From NCBI GenBank assembly GCA_965205925.1, contig OZ242183.1, positions 1,426,001-1,490,000 on the forward strand: a DNA stretch of 64,000 nt, in the 5' to 3' direction. Source of the DNA: CAYRJD01 sp965205925. Its GTDB lineage: Bacteria > Actinomycetota > Acidimicrobiia > Acidimicrobiales > Poriferisodalaceae. Shown piece by piece: positions 1-8,098 of this stretch. A model generated the notes under the pieces. The model was given only the letters and a program-made list of their open reading frames with translations, was not told where the DNA came from and made no database searches. How positions within the stretch are numbered: the stretch's first letter is position 1; each line of letters begins with the position of its first letter. A program made the translations under genes and the position numbers.

Positions 1-917
1 GCAGCAAAAAGATCGTCGGCTTGGCCTGGTTTGGCGTGCAGCCAGCGAAAACGGGGTTCTCCACTGGAGTATTCCATGTGTCGCCGCACGTCTTCGCTGA
101 TCTGCACCGTGGGCTGAGTGACGTCAAGCACGCCGTGGTCGGCGGTAACAAGAACGGTCACATCACCGGGCAGCTCATCAACCAGAGAGCTGACGAGTGT
201 GTCTACGCCAGATAACACCGCTAGATAGCGGTTGCTGAGGCCGTAGAGATGCGCAGCTCGGTCCAAACCGTCGTAGTAGGCAAACACCAGCTTTTCGCCG
301 GCTTCAACTAGCTCGCTCACCAGAGGCACAATCTGGCGATGGCTAGTCCAGCCCGTATAGCTAGCTCCACGCAGGTGCGCTGTTGTGAAACCGGTGGCTT
401 CGTACTTGGTTCTAGTAACCGCTGCAGCACGCGTTCCTACGAATGGTTCAACTGGTTGAAACAGCTCTGGTGCTAGCAACCTGCGAGCGTCAACGGCTCT
501 GCCAGAGTTTTTGGTCTGCGTACCTGCCTGTGTATCTGTTTGTGTATCTGTTTGTGTAGTAGTCCAACGCAAAGTGTTCAGCAAACCGATAGGACTGCTC
601 AAGGTGAGCCCAACTAAACCGTGCTCGGCCGGAGTTGCGCCGGTAGTAATCGCAGTCATGGCTGCACAGGTCGTGCTGGGAGCAACCGTTGTAAGCGTTT
701 GTGCTGCACTTCCGGCCAATTTCGGAGCCTTATCGCCATGGCGTTGCAGCTGCAGCCAACCCAGTCCATCTACTACCAGCAGCACCACTGCGCGAGCATC
801 GCAAATGTCCTCGCCGACAACAGAATTTGAGACACCAGTAGCTAGAGGTGGCATTATTTCGGTAATGCATTGCTTGCCGTAATCTGGCTCGGTCAGCGTC
901 AGGTCAAGCTGCGGCAT
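1..917 (-). CDS. alkaline phosphatase superfamily protein (nucleotide pyrophosphatase-like), 3' end cut by window
   Basis: The gene reads leftward from ATG at 917 and runs off the window edge without a stop, so only about 305 residues are visible. Near residues 50-56 it has VVDGLGW, the N-terminal metal-binding segment of the alkaline phosphatase/phosphodiesterase superfamily. This is followed by TVAPSTTCAAMTAITTG, where a Thr in the STT stretch would be the nucleophile, and then a PAEHGLVG segment. Further on, LVTADHGVLDV supplies the second Asp/His metal site. The family hydrolyses phosphodiester or pyrophosphate bonds; the substrate is not predictable here. It starts 3 bases after the rluD stop, so it is probably the last gene of the dksA-lspA-rluD transcript. 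A short Thr/Gln/Asp repeat interrupts the middle of the protein. Confidence 0.85.
   Translation of the reverse strand, partial: MPQLDLTLTEPDYGKQCITEIMPPLATGVSNSVVGEDICDARAVVLLVVDGLGWLQLQRHGDKAPKLAGSAAQTLTTVAPSTTCAAMTAITTGATPAEHGLVGLTLSSPIGLLNTLRWTTTQTDTQTDTQAGTQTKNSGRAVDARRLLAPELFQPVEPFVGTRAAAVTRTKYEATGFTTAHLRGASYTGWTSHRQIVPLVSELVEAGEKLVFAYYDGLDRAAHLYGLSNRYLAVLSGVDTLVSSLVDELPGDVTVLVTADHGVLDVTQPTVQISEDVRRHMEYSSGEPRFRWLHAKPGQADDLFA
531..554 (-). repeat. 12-bp tandem repeat inside the alkaline-phosphatase-like gene
   Basis: Two exact copies of the 12-base unit tgtatctgtttg (plus-strand reading) lie head to tail, with decayed copies at about 519-530 and 555-566. The unit keeps the frame and encodes repeated Thr-Gln-Thr-Asp. 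It is one of a series of short in-frame duplications in this window. Confidence 0.85.
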
Positions 918-920
918 AGT

Positions 921-1901
921 TCAATCGGCCAGTTCAGTCAACCCGACCAATGCTTCGGTTAGCCCCAGAGACTGCGCCACGGTGGTGATGTCAGCTGGCG
1001 GCGCGGACACGAATGTCAATGGCGTTTCGGTTACCGGGTGCTTAAAAGAGAGTTTCACCGCATGCAGCAGCTGTCGTTTGCCTCCAAAGGGGTCTGGACA
1101 ACCGTAGATGGCATCTCCCAATACTGGCAAGTTGATGCTTGCCAGATGAACGCGAATCTGATGAGTTCGGCCAGTCCGTAGCTGGCAGCTCAACAAGGTC
1201 GCAATCGGTGGTTTCAAGTTTGTGCATTCTGCACTACCTAACACGACGTAATCGGTTTGTGCCGGGCGTCCATCCGGGCTGACTTGCATCTTCGTTCGGT
1301 TGCGCAATGAGCGGCTAATTGGCGCATCGATCGTGCCACGCTTTGCGTTTGGTGTCCCTCTCACAAAGGTGGCGTATTGACGCGTCACCTTGCGTTCGGC
1401 TAGTTGTGCGGAAAGATGTTGGTGAGCGGGGGCGGTGAGCGCGCATACCAATAGGCCGCTGGTATCGCGATCAAGACGATGCACTATCGCTGGGCGCTCG
1501 GAGGGACCGGCAGTGACTGCATCCGGATAACGATGCAGCAACCCATTGAGCAGAGTGTCGTTGAGGTGGCCTGCTCCGGGATGTGTTACAAGTCCGACGG
1601 GCTTGTCGATTACAGCAATCTGATCGTCTTCATAAACCACAGTAAATTCAATGTTCTGTGTGGGTGTAGGTACCGCGGCTGCGGTTCTAGCGATATTGGC
1701 AGCGTTTAGCTGAGTGTCGGCAATTTCGATTCGTTGGCCAACGGTGACACGTTTTGATGCAACAGACGCTGGTTCACCGTTGCATGTGATCGCTTCGCTG
1801 ACCAACAGCTCTTTAACCGTTGAGCGGGGCAGTCCCGTCAGAATTGCTACCGCACGGTCAAGGCGCTGGCCGTCTAGTGCAGTTGGGATTGTGCAGTTCA
1901 C
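921..1901 (-). CDS. rluD: RluD/RluA-family rRNA pseudouridine synthase
   Basis: This 326-residue protein has an N-terminal S4 RNA-binding domain (about residues 10-65) followed by the RluA-type catalytic domain. The family signature HRLDRDTSGLLV is at residues 141-152, with Asp144 as the expected catalytic residue. RGTPNAKRGTID and LRTGRTHQIRVHL further on are also typical. The family isomerises specific uridines in 23S rRNA; RluD itself modifies helix 69. The start is GTG at 1901, 30 bases after the lspA stop, with a weak purine stretch upstream. The lspA-rluD pairing is a standard actinobacterial arrangement. The exact target uridine cannot be told from sequence, so the symbol is by family and neighbourhood. 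Confidence 0.92.
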   Translation of the reverse strand: MNCTIPTALDGQRLDRAVAILTGLPRSTVKELLVSEAITCNGEPASVASKRVTVGQRIEIADTQLNAANIARTAAAVPTPTQNIEFTVVYEDDQIAVIDKPVGLVTHPGAGHLNDTLLNGLLHRYPDAVTAGPSERPAIVHRLDRDTSGLLVCALTAPAHQHLSAQLAERKVTRQYATFVRGTPNAKRGTIDAPISRSLRNRTKMQVSPDGRPAQTDYVVLGSAECTNLKPPIATLLSCQLRTGRTHQIRVHLASINLPVLGDAIYGCPDPFGGKRQLLHAVKLSFKHPVTETPLTFVSAPPADITTVAQSLGLTEALVGLTELAD

Positions 1902-1931
1902 TAGCTTGTCGCTGACCTTAGGCTTTTACTT

Positions 1932-2441
1932 TCAGGCTTGGTTGTGCGATTTTCTAAGCTCGCCTACCGAACGATTCTGCTTATAGATGTGCAGCGTCAG
2001 CGCAACAACTCCTACCACGATTGCAGCGTCGGCCAGGTTGAAGACCGGCCAAAACTGAAAATCAATAAAATCGACCACTCCTCCGCGACCCCAAGCGTCA
2101 CCTCTTACCAAGCGGTCAACAAGGTTGCCGACGGCCCCACCCAAGATGAGGCCGAGCGCAAATCCCGCCGATATCGCTGTGACGTGACGGCGGAACCGCC
2201 AAAGCGCGACGACGATGATCGGTACCAACAGCGCCAGCAGCGGTCCCAAACCCGCGCCCGTTCTGAACGCAAATCCTGTATTTGTGGTGAGGTTGAAACG
2301 CAGTGTCCAGGCAATATCGATTGTGCGGTTTGACAGCGCCTCAACAGCCCAGATTTTTGTTAGCTGATCTAGCGCCAGCATCACCAAAGCAGTACCGACG
2401 ATCAGCGAAGTGCTGTGCTTGCGTTGGATGGCTAGTGCCAA
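1932..2441 (-). CDS. lspA: lipoprotein signal peptidase II
   Basis: LspA is the inner-membrane aspartyl protease that cuts signal peptides from diacylglyceryl-modified prolipoproteins just before the lipobox Cys. The 169-residue protein has four hydrophobic segments and all family blocks: DQLTK near 25, N..TNTGFAF near 50-59, GGAVGNLVDR ending in Asp109, and FNLADAAI with Asp138. Asp109 and Asp138 are the expected catalytic pair. The start is taken as TTG at 2441, overlapping the end of the DksA-like gene by 10 bases, which implies translational coupling. No ATG or GTG fits before the first membrane segment. At least one likely lipoprotein substrate, the GerMN protein at 36.2 kb, lies in the same window. 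Confidence 0.95.
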   Translation of the reverse strand: MALAIQRKHSTSLIVGTALVMLALDQLTKIWAVEALSNRTIDIAWTLRFNLTTNTGFAFRTGAGLGPLLALLVPIIVVALWRFRRHVTAISAGFALGLILGGAVGNLVDRLVRGDAWGRGGVVDFIDFQFWPVFNLADAAIVVGVVALTLHIYKQNRSVGELRKSHNQA

Positions 2442-3037
2442 GGTGCGCCGCGACTCTTTTGTTCAACACGTACAGAGGCATGCGGAATCGCTCTTAATCG
2501 ATCCTGCGAGATCGGCTTATAAGAGATGACGCAAATACCGTACGTGCCCTTGTCTAGGCGTTCAAGAGCGGCATCGATCTCACCAACTTCTGCGCGCGCT
2601 TGCGTGGACAGCATGAGATTTTGATCACGCTCAACTGCGAAGGAGTGTCCGTCGCCAGATTCTTCGTCAAACTGAACGTCGCCGGGTTCGTGATCGCGCG
2701 TTAGTTCATCAGCTTCACGTTCCAGGTTGGTTGCCTGGGACATGTAACGGTTGCGATCTGCGATGAGCGCGGCACGACACTCGGCTAGAAACTTTTTCGA
2801 TAGCGGTGGCTTGCGCGCTTTGGCGGCAGCGGTGATCGCCTCTGTAGGTGTCATGGTGGTGAAGTCCAGGACGGGCTTGAGCACAGGCTTCTTAACAACA
2901 GGCTTCTTAACAACAGGCTTCTTAACAACAGGCTTCTTAACAACAGGCTTCTTAACAACAGGCTTCTTAGCAACAGGCTTCTTAACAGCAGACTTCTTAA
3001 CAGCAGACTTCTTAGCAACTGACTTTTTAGTGGCCAT
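2432..3037 (-). CDS. DksA/TraR-like protein with lysine-rich histone-H1-like tail, zinc cysteines largely lost
   Basis: This 201-residue protein occupies the position between ileS and lspA where many actinobacteria carry a TraR/DksA-type RNA polymerase-binding factor. Residues 1-55 are a basic tail of KKPVV-type pentapeptides. Residues 75-195 resemble the DksA coiled coil and finger, with LSTQARAEVGEIDAALERLD and then GTYGIC. In normal homologues two CxxC pairs bind zinc. Here the first pair reads CVIS and the second RVEQ, so three of four cysteines are missing. An upstream ATG at 3121 is in frame, but ATG at 3037 has a very strong Shine-Dalgarno and begins the tail directly. It may bind DNA through the tail and RNA polymerase through the coiled coil, which is inference from the family. 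Confidence 0.8.
   Translation of the reverse strand: MATKKSVAKKSAVKKSAVKKPVAKKPVVKKPVVKKPVVKKPVVKKPVVKKPVLKPVLDFTTMTPTEAITAAAKARKPPLSKKFLAECRAALIADRNRYMSQATNLEREADELTRDHEPGDVQFDEESGDGHSFAVERDQNLMLSTQARAEVGEIDAALERLDKGTYGICVISYKPISQDRLRAIPHASVRVEQKSRGAPWH
2884..3034 (-). repeat. 15-bp minisatellite encoding KKPVV pentapeptides
   Basis: A 15-base unit, ttaacaacaggcttc on the plus strand, recurs head to tail with several exact copies in the middle and diverged copies at both ends. On the coding strand it encodes Lys-Lys-Pro-Val-Val and variants (KKSAV, KKPVA). Identical central copies and decayed edges suggest recent expansion by slippage or recombination. Confidence 0.95.
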
Positions 3038-3042
3038 CAATA

Positions 3043-3048
3043 CCTCCT
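3043..3048 (-). promoter_or_regulatory. strong Shine-Dalgarno deciding the dksA-like start
   Basis: The minus strand reads GGGGAGGAGGTATTG directly before ATG 3037, giving AGGAGG with 5 bases of spacing. This favours 3037 over the in-frame upstream ATG at 3121. Confidence 0.85.
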
Positions 3049-3309
3049 CCCCGCTGTTGTCTTTGCTACGTAAGGCATCTGGTAGCGGCGACACTCTACG
3101 GACGGCGCAACCGGCTGACATCTAAGCAACTGGTCTCTTCAAATGCGAGTTGTAATAGCGCGAATTTACGCAGTTTCATCTACTACTCGGTACCGCTACT
3201 TGGTGCCGGTTCGCCGCTACCCTGCATGAGCTGAGCCTTGAGGCTGCCACTATCTGGTTCAAATACCAGGAACAACCGCCTAAGTACCCAAATTACGGAC
3301 TAACTGACG

Positions 3310-6300
3310 TTGACTGACGAAACCGCTAGCGCCTATCCAGAAGTACCTGCGCGAGCCAACTTCGTCGAAATTGAACGGCGCGTGCTCCAACGCTGGGAAG
3401 CTGAACGCACTTTTGAAGCCTCGATAAACCAACGCAGCGAGGATCGCGAGTTTGTGTTCTATGACGGTCCACCGTTTGCGAACGGACTACCGCATCACGG
3501 ACACCTGCTAACCGGGTATGTGAAAGACGTGATTCCGCGCTACCAAACCATGCGCGGTAATCGCGTAAACCGCCGCTTTGGCTGGGACTGCCATGGCCTA
3601 CCTGCAGAAATGGAAACCGAGCGAGAACTAGGGATCAGCGGTCATGCAGCGATCAATGAATACGGGATTGAACGCTTCAACGAACAATGCCGAGAATCAG
3701 TGCTGCGCTACACCCAGAAATGGCGCGCGACCGTTACCCGTCAAGCTCGTTGGGTCGATTTTGACAACGACTACAAGACCATGGATCTGCCCTACATGGA
3801 ATCGGTAATGTGGGCCTTTAAGCAACTGTGGGATAAGGGCCTTGTTTATCAAGCGTTCCGCGTTATGCCCTACTCATGGGGTGCGGAAACCCCGTTATCA
3901 AATTTTGAGATTCGTTTAGACGATGCCACTCGCTTACGCCAAGACCCGGCGCTAACGGTCTGGTTTGAGCTTGGTAGCACAGCAGTCGAGAAAGCTGATG
4001 GTGAATCGGATCCGTTGCGCTTGCTGGCCTGGACCACCACCCCGTGGACCTTGCCTTCCAATTTGGCGTTAGCCGTCGGACCCGACATTGATTACGTCGT
4101 CATTAAAAGCGCCGCTGAGAACACAAATGCCAACAATGCTCGTTATGTACTAGCTGCGGAGCTACTCAACGAATACGACAACGACCTCACCGAATTGCTG
4201 GGCAAGTTCGTTGTGGCCGAGACGTTAAAAGGCAAAGAGTTAGTCGGCCGCAGCTACGAGCCAATGTTTGATTACTTCGCGCACCGCCGCGAAGCGTTCA
4301 AAGTGCTTGGCGCCGACTTCGTTGACACATCCGAGGGAACTGGCATTGTGCATATGGCTCCCGGCTTTGGCGAAGAAGATCAGTTGATTTGTGAAGCCAA
4401 CGGCATTGAGATAGGTGACGCTGTTCCGGTTGACGACAGAGGTCGCTTTACCGAACCGGTCTCCGACTGGAGCGGACTTAACGTTTTCGAGGCCAGCGCC
4501 AGCATCATCGCTGAGCTCAAACAACGTCAACGAGTACTGCGTCACGCCTCTTACGAGCACAACTATCCGCACTGCTGGCGCACGGGCACACCCATCATCT
4601 ATAAGGCCATCTCGTCTTGGTTTGTGAAAGTCACCGAAATTCGTGAACGCTTGTGCGAGCTGAATCAACGTATCAACTGGGTGCCAGGACATGTGCAAGA
4701 CGGTCGCTTCGGTCAATGGTTGGCTGGCGCACGCGACTGGTCGATCAGCCGCAATCGCTTCTGGGGATCACCCTTACCTATTTGGGTGAGCGATAACCCT
4801 GATTTTGCAAGAACCGATGTCTATGGCAGTCTCGACGAAATTGCTGCCGATTTTGGCGTAAGGCCCGATGACCTTCATCGCCCGTACATCGATGAGCTAA
4901 CACGGCCAAATCCGGACGATCCATCCGGTAAATCAACCATGCGGCGAGTACCTGAGGTGCTTGATTGCTGGTTCGAGTCAGGTTCGATGCCCTTCGCTCA
5001 GATGCATTACCCATTTGAAAACAAAGAATGGTTTGATCAGAATTTTCCAGCCGACTTCATAGTTGAGTACATCAACCAAACAAGAGGCTGGTTTTATACG
5101 TTGCATGTGCTGGCGGGTGCCCTGTTTGATCAACCAGCGTTTTCGAATGCGATCTGTCACGGCATCTTGTTGGCCAGTGACGGCAACAAGCTGTCGAAAC
5201 GACTGCGTAACTACACAGAGCCAACAGAAATCTTTGACAAGCAGGGTGCCGACGCTCTGCGGTGGTATCTGATGTCAACCAACATCGTGCGCGGCGGTGA
5301 TACCCGCATTTCGGATGCCGGAATCGATGAAGTAACGCGCCAGGTGATGATTCCAATCTGGAATGCCTATTCGTTCTTCACGCTGTATGCCAATGCTGAC
5401 GGCTACAAAGCCAAACAGATCACAGACACACCTGACCATGTGCTTGACAGATATTTGCTAGCCAAGACGCGCACGACCCTTGAGAAGGTCACCGCACATT
5501 TTGATGCATACGACCTACCGGGCGCAGCGAACGAACTGCAATCCTTTATAGGCGCACTCAACAATTGGTACATCCGCCGCAGTCGCGATCGCTTCTGGGG
5601 CACCGTCCAAACCACTGATAATGCAAGCTCAAACAGCACCGCTCAAGGCATGGGCGACCCGCAAGCCTTTGACACACTTTTCACCGTTCTGATCGTGTTT
5701 ACAAAGATGGCAGCCCCGCTGCTACCGATGATCACCGAAGAAATTCATGCAGGTTTGACCGATGGATTGAGCGTGCATCTGACCGATTGGCCCGACCCGA
5801 AATCATTGCTAAATGATGAAGAGCTGGTGAGGCGCATGGAAATCGTGCGCGAGGCAGCTTCGGCTGGACTGCGTCTGCGAGAAGATGCTGGCTTACGTGT
5901 ACGCCTACCGCTTAATCGTCTTACCGTGGCCGGGCCTGGTTCGGCTGACCTACAGCCTTTGCTGGGGCTACTTACCGATGAGCTAAACGTGCGCTCAGTT
6001 GAGCTACTGGATTCCTTTGGCGAACATGCCACAAAGCAACTCCAACTAAATGGAGCGGTACTTGGACCTCGTTTAGGCGAAGACGCGCAGGCCGTGTTTG
6101 CTGCTGCAAAAAAGCAAGACTGGCGAGAGAATGACAACGACACTGTCTCGATAGCCGGTCATGAACTGTTAGCTGGCGAATACGCGCTTGCATTGCGTCC
6201 GTCCGATGGAGCAACTTCGGCTGCGTTAAGCAAGACCGACCTGGTTGTGGTGCTTGACACCACCGTGACTCGCGACCTGGCAGCAGAGGGTGAGGCACGT

Positions 6301-6507
6301 GACTTAATGCGTGTGATTCAGAATGCTCGTAAAGACGCTGACTTAGACGTGACAGACCGCATTGCAGTAACCGTGCGCTGGAGTCCGCCCGATGCCGAGC
6401 TAGTGCAGTCTCACAAGGAAATGATCGCCGCCAATGTCTTAGCAACAGAGTTCACCTGGCTAGCAGGAACTGAGAGTCCGGCGATAGAAATTGAGCGGAC
6501 TAGCTAG
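3310..6507 (+). CDS. ileS: isoleucyl-tRNA synthetase
   Basis: IleS charges tRNA-Ile and proofreads valine. The 1065-residue protein has the class I signature as PHHGH (His62, Gly64, His65), the CP1 editing domain with WTTTPWTLPSN near residue 240, RGWFYTLHVL near 590 and the second signature KLSKR at residues 627-631. The C-terminal half has the tRNA-binding helical domain (LNNWYIRRSRDRFW). Length and lack of a C-terminal zinc finger fit the longer IleS type found in mycobacteria and eukaryotes. The start is TTG at 3310 with no clear Shine-Dalgarno. The 272-base gap to the divergent dksA-like gene must hold both promoters. It also holds a small inverted repeat (CTGGT/ACCAG, 3254-3269); no convincing T-box was found there. 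Confidence 0.97.
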   Translation: MTDETASAYPEVPARANFVEIERRVLQRWEAERTFEASINQRSEDREFVFYDGPPFANGLPHHGHLLTGYVKDVIPRYQTMRGNRVNRRFGWDCHGLPAEMETERELGISGHAAINEYGIERFNEQCRESVLRYTQKWRATVTRQARWVDFDNDYKTMDLPYMESVMWAFKQLWDKGLVYQAFRVMPYSWGAETPLSNFEIRLDDATRLRQDPALTVWFELGSTAVEKADGESDPLRLLAWTTTPWTLPSNLALAVGPDIDYVVIKSAAENTNANNARYVLAAELLNEYDNDLTELLGKFVVAETLKGKELVGRSYEPMFDYFAHRREAFKVLGADFVDTSEGTGIVHMAPGFGEEDQLICEANGIEIGDAVPVDDRGRFTEPVSDWSGLNVFEASASIIAELKQRQRVLRHASYEHNYPHCWRTGTPIIYKAISSWFVKVTEIRERLCELNQRINWVPGHVQDGRFGQWLAGARDWSISRNRFWGSPLPIWVSDNPDFARTDVYGSLDEIAADFGVRPDDLHRPYIDELTRPNPDDPSGKSTMRRVPEVLDCWFESGSMPFAQMHYPFENKEWFDQNFPADFIVEYINQTRGWFYTLHVLAGALFDQPAFSNAICHGILLASDGNKLSKRLRNYTEPTEIFDKQGADALRWYLMSTNIVRGGDTRISDAGIDEVTRQVMIPIWNAYSFFTLYANADGYKAKQITDTPDHVLDRYLLAKTRTTLEKVTAHFDAYDLPGAANELQSFIGALNNWYIRRSRDRFWGTVQTTDNASSNSTAQGMGDPQAFDTLFTVLIVFTKMAAPLLPMITEEIHAGLTDGLSVHLTDWPDPKSLLNDEELVRRMEIVREAASAGLRLREDAGLRVRLPLNRLTVAGPGSADLQPLLGLLTDELNVRSVELLDSFGEHATKQLQLNGAVLGPRLGEDAQAVFAAAKKQDWRENDNDTVSIAGHELLAGEYALALRPSDGATSAALSKTDLVVVLDTTVTRDLAAEGEARDLMRVIQNARKDADLDVTDRIAVTVRWSPPDAELVQSHKEMIAANVLATEFTWLAGTESPAIEIERTS

Positions 6508-6512
6508 CCAAA

Positions 6513-7154
6513 TTAGCTAGATAGCTCTTCGTGGCGTATCAGAGCTTCCAGGAACGGATCGTCAAGAGCGTCAAGCGTGAGTGGTGCCGTTGTGTCGTCA
6601 AAGGTTGCATCACTAGCAAAGCCTGAATCCATATCACTAGACGCGCTAGCAGGCAAATCGTCGGCTGTGCTTCTAGCGGACTGGTCTTTAGTGGGCTGTT
6701 CAACCAGTCCTGCTCTTGCAGAGACCGCCCCTAAAGAAGTTCCAGTAGAAGCATCAGCGGTAGTTCCCATCGAGTCTTCGGCTCGGCCGCCGGTGAGTGC
6801 TCGCTTAGCTCCTTCGGTAACCAACTCTGTCAGAAGTTCTACTAGCAGCTTGGTCGTAGTGGTAGCCGACTCAGAAGCAGTAGCCGCCGCAGCATTGGCC
6901 GCTTCATTTCCTAGCTCAGATACGACCTGAGCTATACGCTGCGTTGTCTCCGGCGACAGACTTACCTCTACGTGGGTGACCGCGTCATCAGCTATATCAC
7001 CACCGATGCTGCTAAAACGCTTCGCAAGAACAGTTAGATCCATTCGGGTTGCAGCGAGGTCTCGTGCTTGTTCGAGTATCAACTCGCGAAGTGCATCAGT
7101 GGTTTGATCTGTTTCTGGTGACTCAGCGGAGGAATCTGAGGATGAATTTTGCAT
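6513..7154 (-). CDS. unrecognised acidic, Ser/Thr/Ala-rich protein at the divIVA position
   Basis: I do not recognise this 213-residue protein. Residues 1-18 are polar. Residues 20-115 look largely helical (ALRELILEQARDLAA, LLVELLTELVTEGAKRAL). Residues 120-190 are low-complexity Ser/Thr/Asp/Ala. The last 20 residues (LDALDDPFLEALIRHEELSS) look like a short structured or binding motif. There is no membrane segment, signal peptide or cysteine. The gene follows yggT by 25 bases on the same strand and ends 5 bases from the convergent ileS stop. In many actinobacteria divIVA/wag31 follows sepF-yggT, but the DivIVA N-terminal domain is absent here. A division-related role is inferred only from position. 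Confidence 0.75.
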   Translation of the reverse strand: MQNSSSDSSAESPETDQTTDALRELILEQARDLAATRMDLTVLAKRFSSIGGDIADDAVTHVEVSLSPETTQRIAQVVSELGNEAANAAAATASESATTTTKLLVELLTELVTEGAKRALTGGRAEDSMGTTADASTGTSLGAVSARAGLVEQPTKDQSARSTADDLPASASSDMDSGFASDATFDDTTAPLTLDALDDPFLEALIRHEELSS

Positions 7155-7179
7155 CGGCGGCAGTTTATGAGAGATAGAG

Positions 7180-7443
7180 CTACACGCAGCGCAGTATGAA
7201 GCCTTTTAGAACCACTTGAATTATCATCAGTAACAGTATCGGTGATAAATCCAGGCCTATATTGCCCATACGCACCATAGGCAACGCACGTCGTAATGGG
7301 CCCATCAGCGGCTCTGTGATGACGATCAACACACGCCCGGCTACAGCCACTGGACTGTCATGAGCCACTGGAATCCAGCTAAGCAGAATACGACCAAAGA
7401 TCACCAAGGTGTAGAGATCTAGAACCGTGCAAACGAAGCTCAC
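7180..7443 (-). CDS. YggT-family membrane protein
   Basis: This small protein (87 residues) has two hydrophobic segments, residues 3-24 and 64-84. It carries the family pattern GRILLSWIP after the first segment and ITEPLMGPLRRALP in the middle. The start is GTG at 7443 with GAGGA 5 bases upstream. The biochemical role of the family is not established. In Gram-positive bacteria it sits constantly between sepF and divIVA and is presumed to act in cell-envelope or division processes. It lies 47 bases downstream of sepF and 25 bases upstream of the unrecognised 6513-7154 gene, which suggests one transcript. Confidence 0.88.
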   Translation of the reverse strand: MSFVCTVLDLYTLVIFGRILLSWIPVAHDSPVAVAGRVLIVITEPLMGPLRRALPMVRMGNIGLDLSPILLLMIIQVVLKGFILRCV

Positions 7444-7490
7444 AGTGTCCTCACATTCTGAGAGCTGGTGGAGTTAAGCAGAAAGCGGCT

Positions 7491-8060
7491 CTATTGCCTG
7501 AAGCCTGGCTGATGAAGTTGGTTCCTGTCTTCTTCGGATAGTTCAACATCAACTGGCACCAACAAATACACCTGGTTAGCTACCTTTGACATCTCACCGC
7601 CTAGTCCGTAGCAAAGACCGCTGGTGAAGTCCAACAGCCTTCTAGCAAGGTCGCGTCCGGATCCTTGCAAGTTCAAAATGATCGGCTGACGCCTCATAAA
7701 TTGGTCAGCCACATATTGAGCATCGTCAAAAGTCGTTGGGGCAATGACACGTGGCGACGCGTTAGTAACTGAGGTTCCAGTGGGCGTAACGCTGGGCACC
7801 AGGCGGATGCTTTCATCTTCTGCTGCAAGTGTCGTCATGGCAGTGTCGGGTTGTGAGGCATTATCAGCCTGCACCGATCCAGTGTTATACGGATTAATGT
7901 TTGCGACACCCTCCCAATCGTGCTCGTCCGCAACCCGGGGTTCATAACCCATTTGATCCTGTGAGGGCACCATCTCAGGCGTGTTTTGGGAAACATCCTC
8001 GTATGCCCCCTCTGGCGCTAATCCCAAGTACATGATTGTTCGCCGAAAGATTGATGCCAT
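7491..8060 (-). CDS. sepF: SepF cell-division protein
   Basis: SepF is the membrane anchor and bundling factor for FtsZ; in actinobacteria, which lack FtsA, it is essential for tethering the Z-ring. The 189-residue protein starts MASIFRRTIMYLGL, an amphipathic N-terminal helix expected to bind the membrane. A Glu/Gln/Thr-rich linker follows (residues 20-95). The C-terminal SepF domain has APTTFDDAQYVAD, QPIILNLQG and RRLLDFTSGLCYGLGG. The ATG at 8060 has GGAAGG at good spacing. The order ftsZ, pgeF, yggS, sepF, yggT is classical for actinobacteria and firmicutes. Confidence 0.95.
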   Translation of the reverse strand: MASIFRRTIMYLGLAPEGAYEDVSQNTPEMVPSQDQMGYEPRVADEHDWEGVANINPYNTGSVQADNASQPDTAMTTLAAEDESIRLVPSVTPTGTSVTNASPRVIAPTTFDDAQYVADQFMRRQPIILNLQGSGRDLARRLLDFTSGLCYGLGGEMSKVANQVYLLVPVDVELSEEDRNQLHQPGFRQ

Positions 8061-8098
8061 CAGTCGCCTTCCATCTTTGATCGGCCAGGGTAATGGGT

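Noticed and set aside
2751..3125. Plus-strand frame with repeated Thr-Thr-Gly-Phe-Leu
   Set aside because: It is the mirror of the KKPVV repeat on the coding strand; a 15-bp repeat without stops opens several frames.
3125..3309. Possible T-box riboswitch upstream of ileS
   Set aside because: CGGTACCGC and TTGGTGCCGG resemble the T-box core, but no AGGGTGG context, specifier loop or sequestrator near the start could be built by eye; the similarity is too short.
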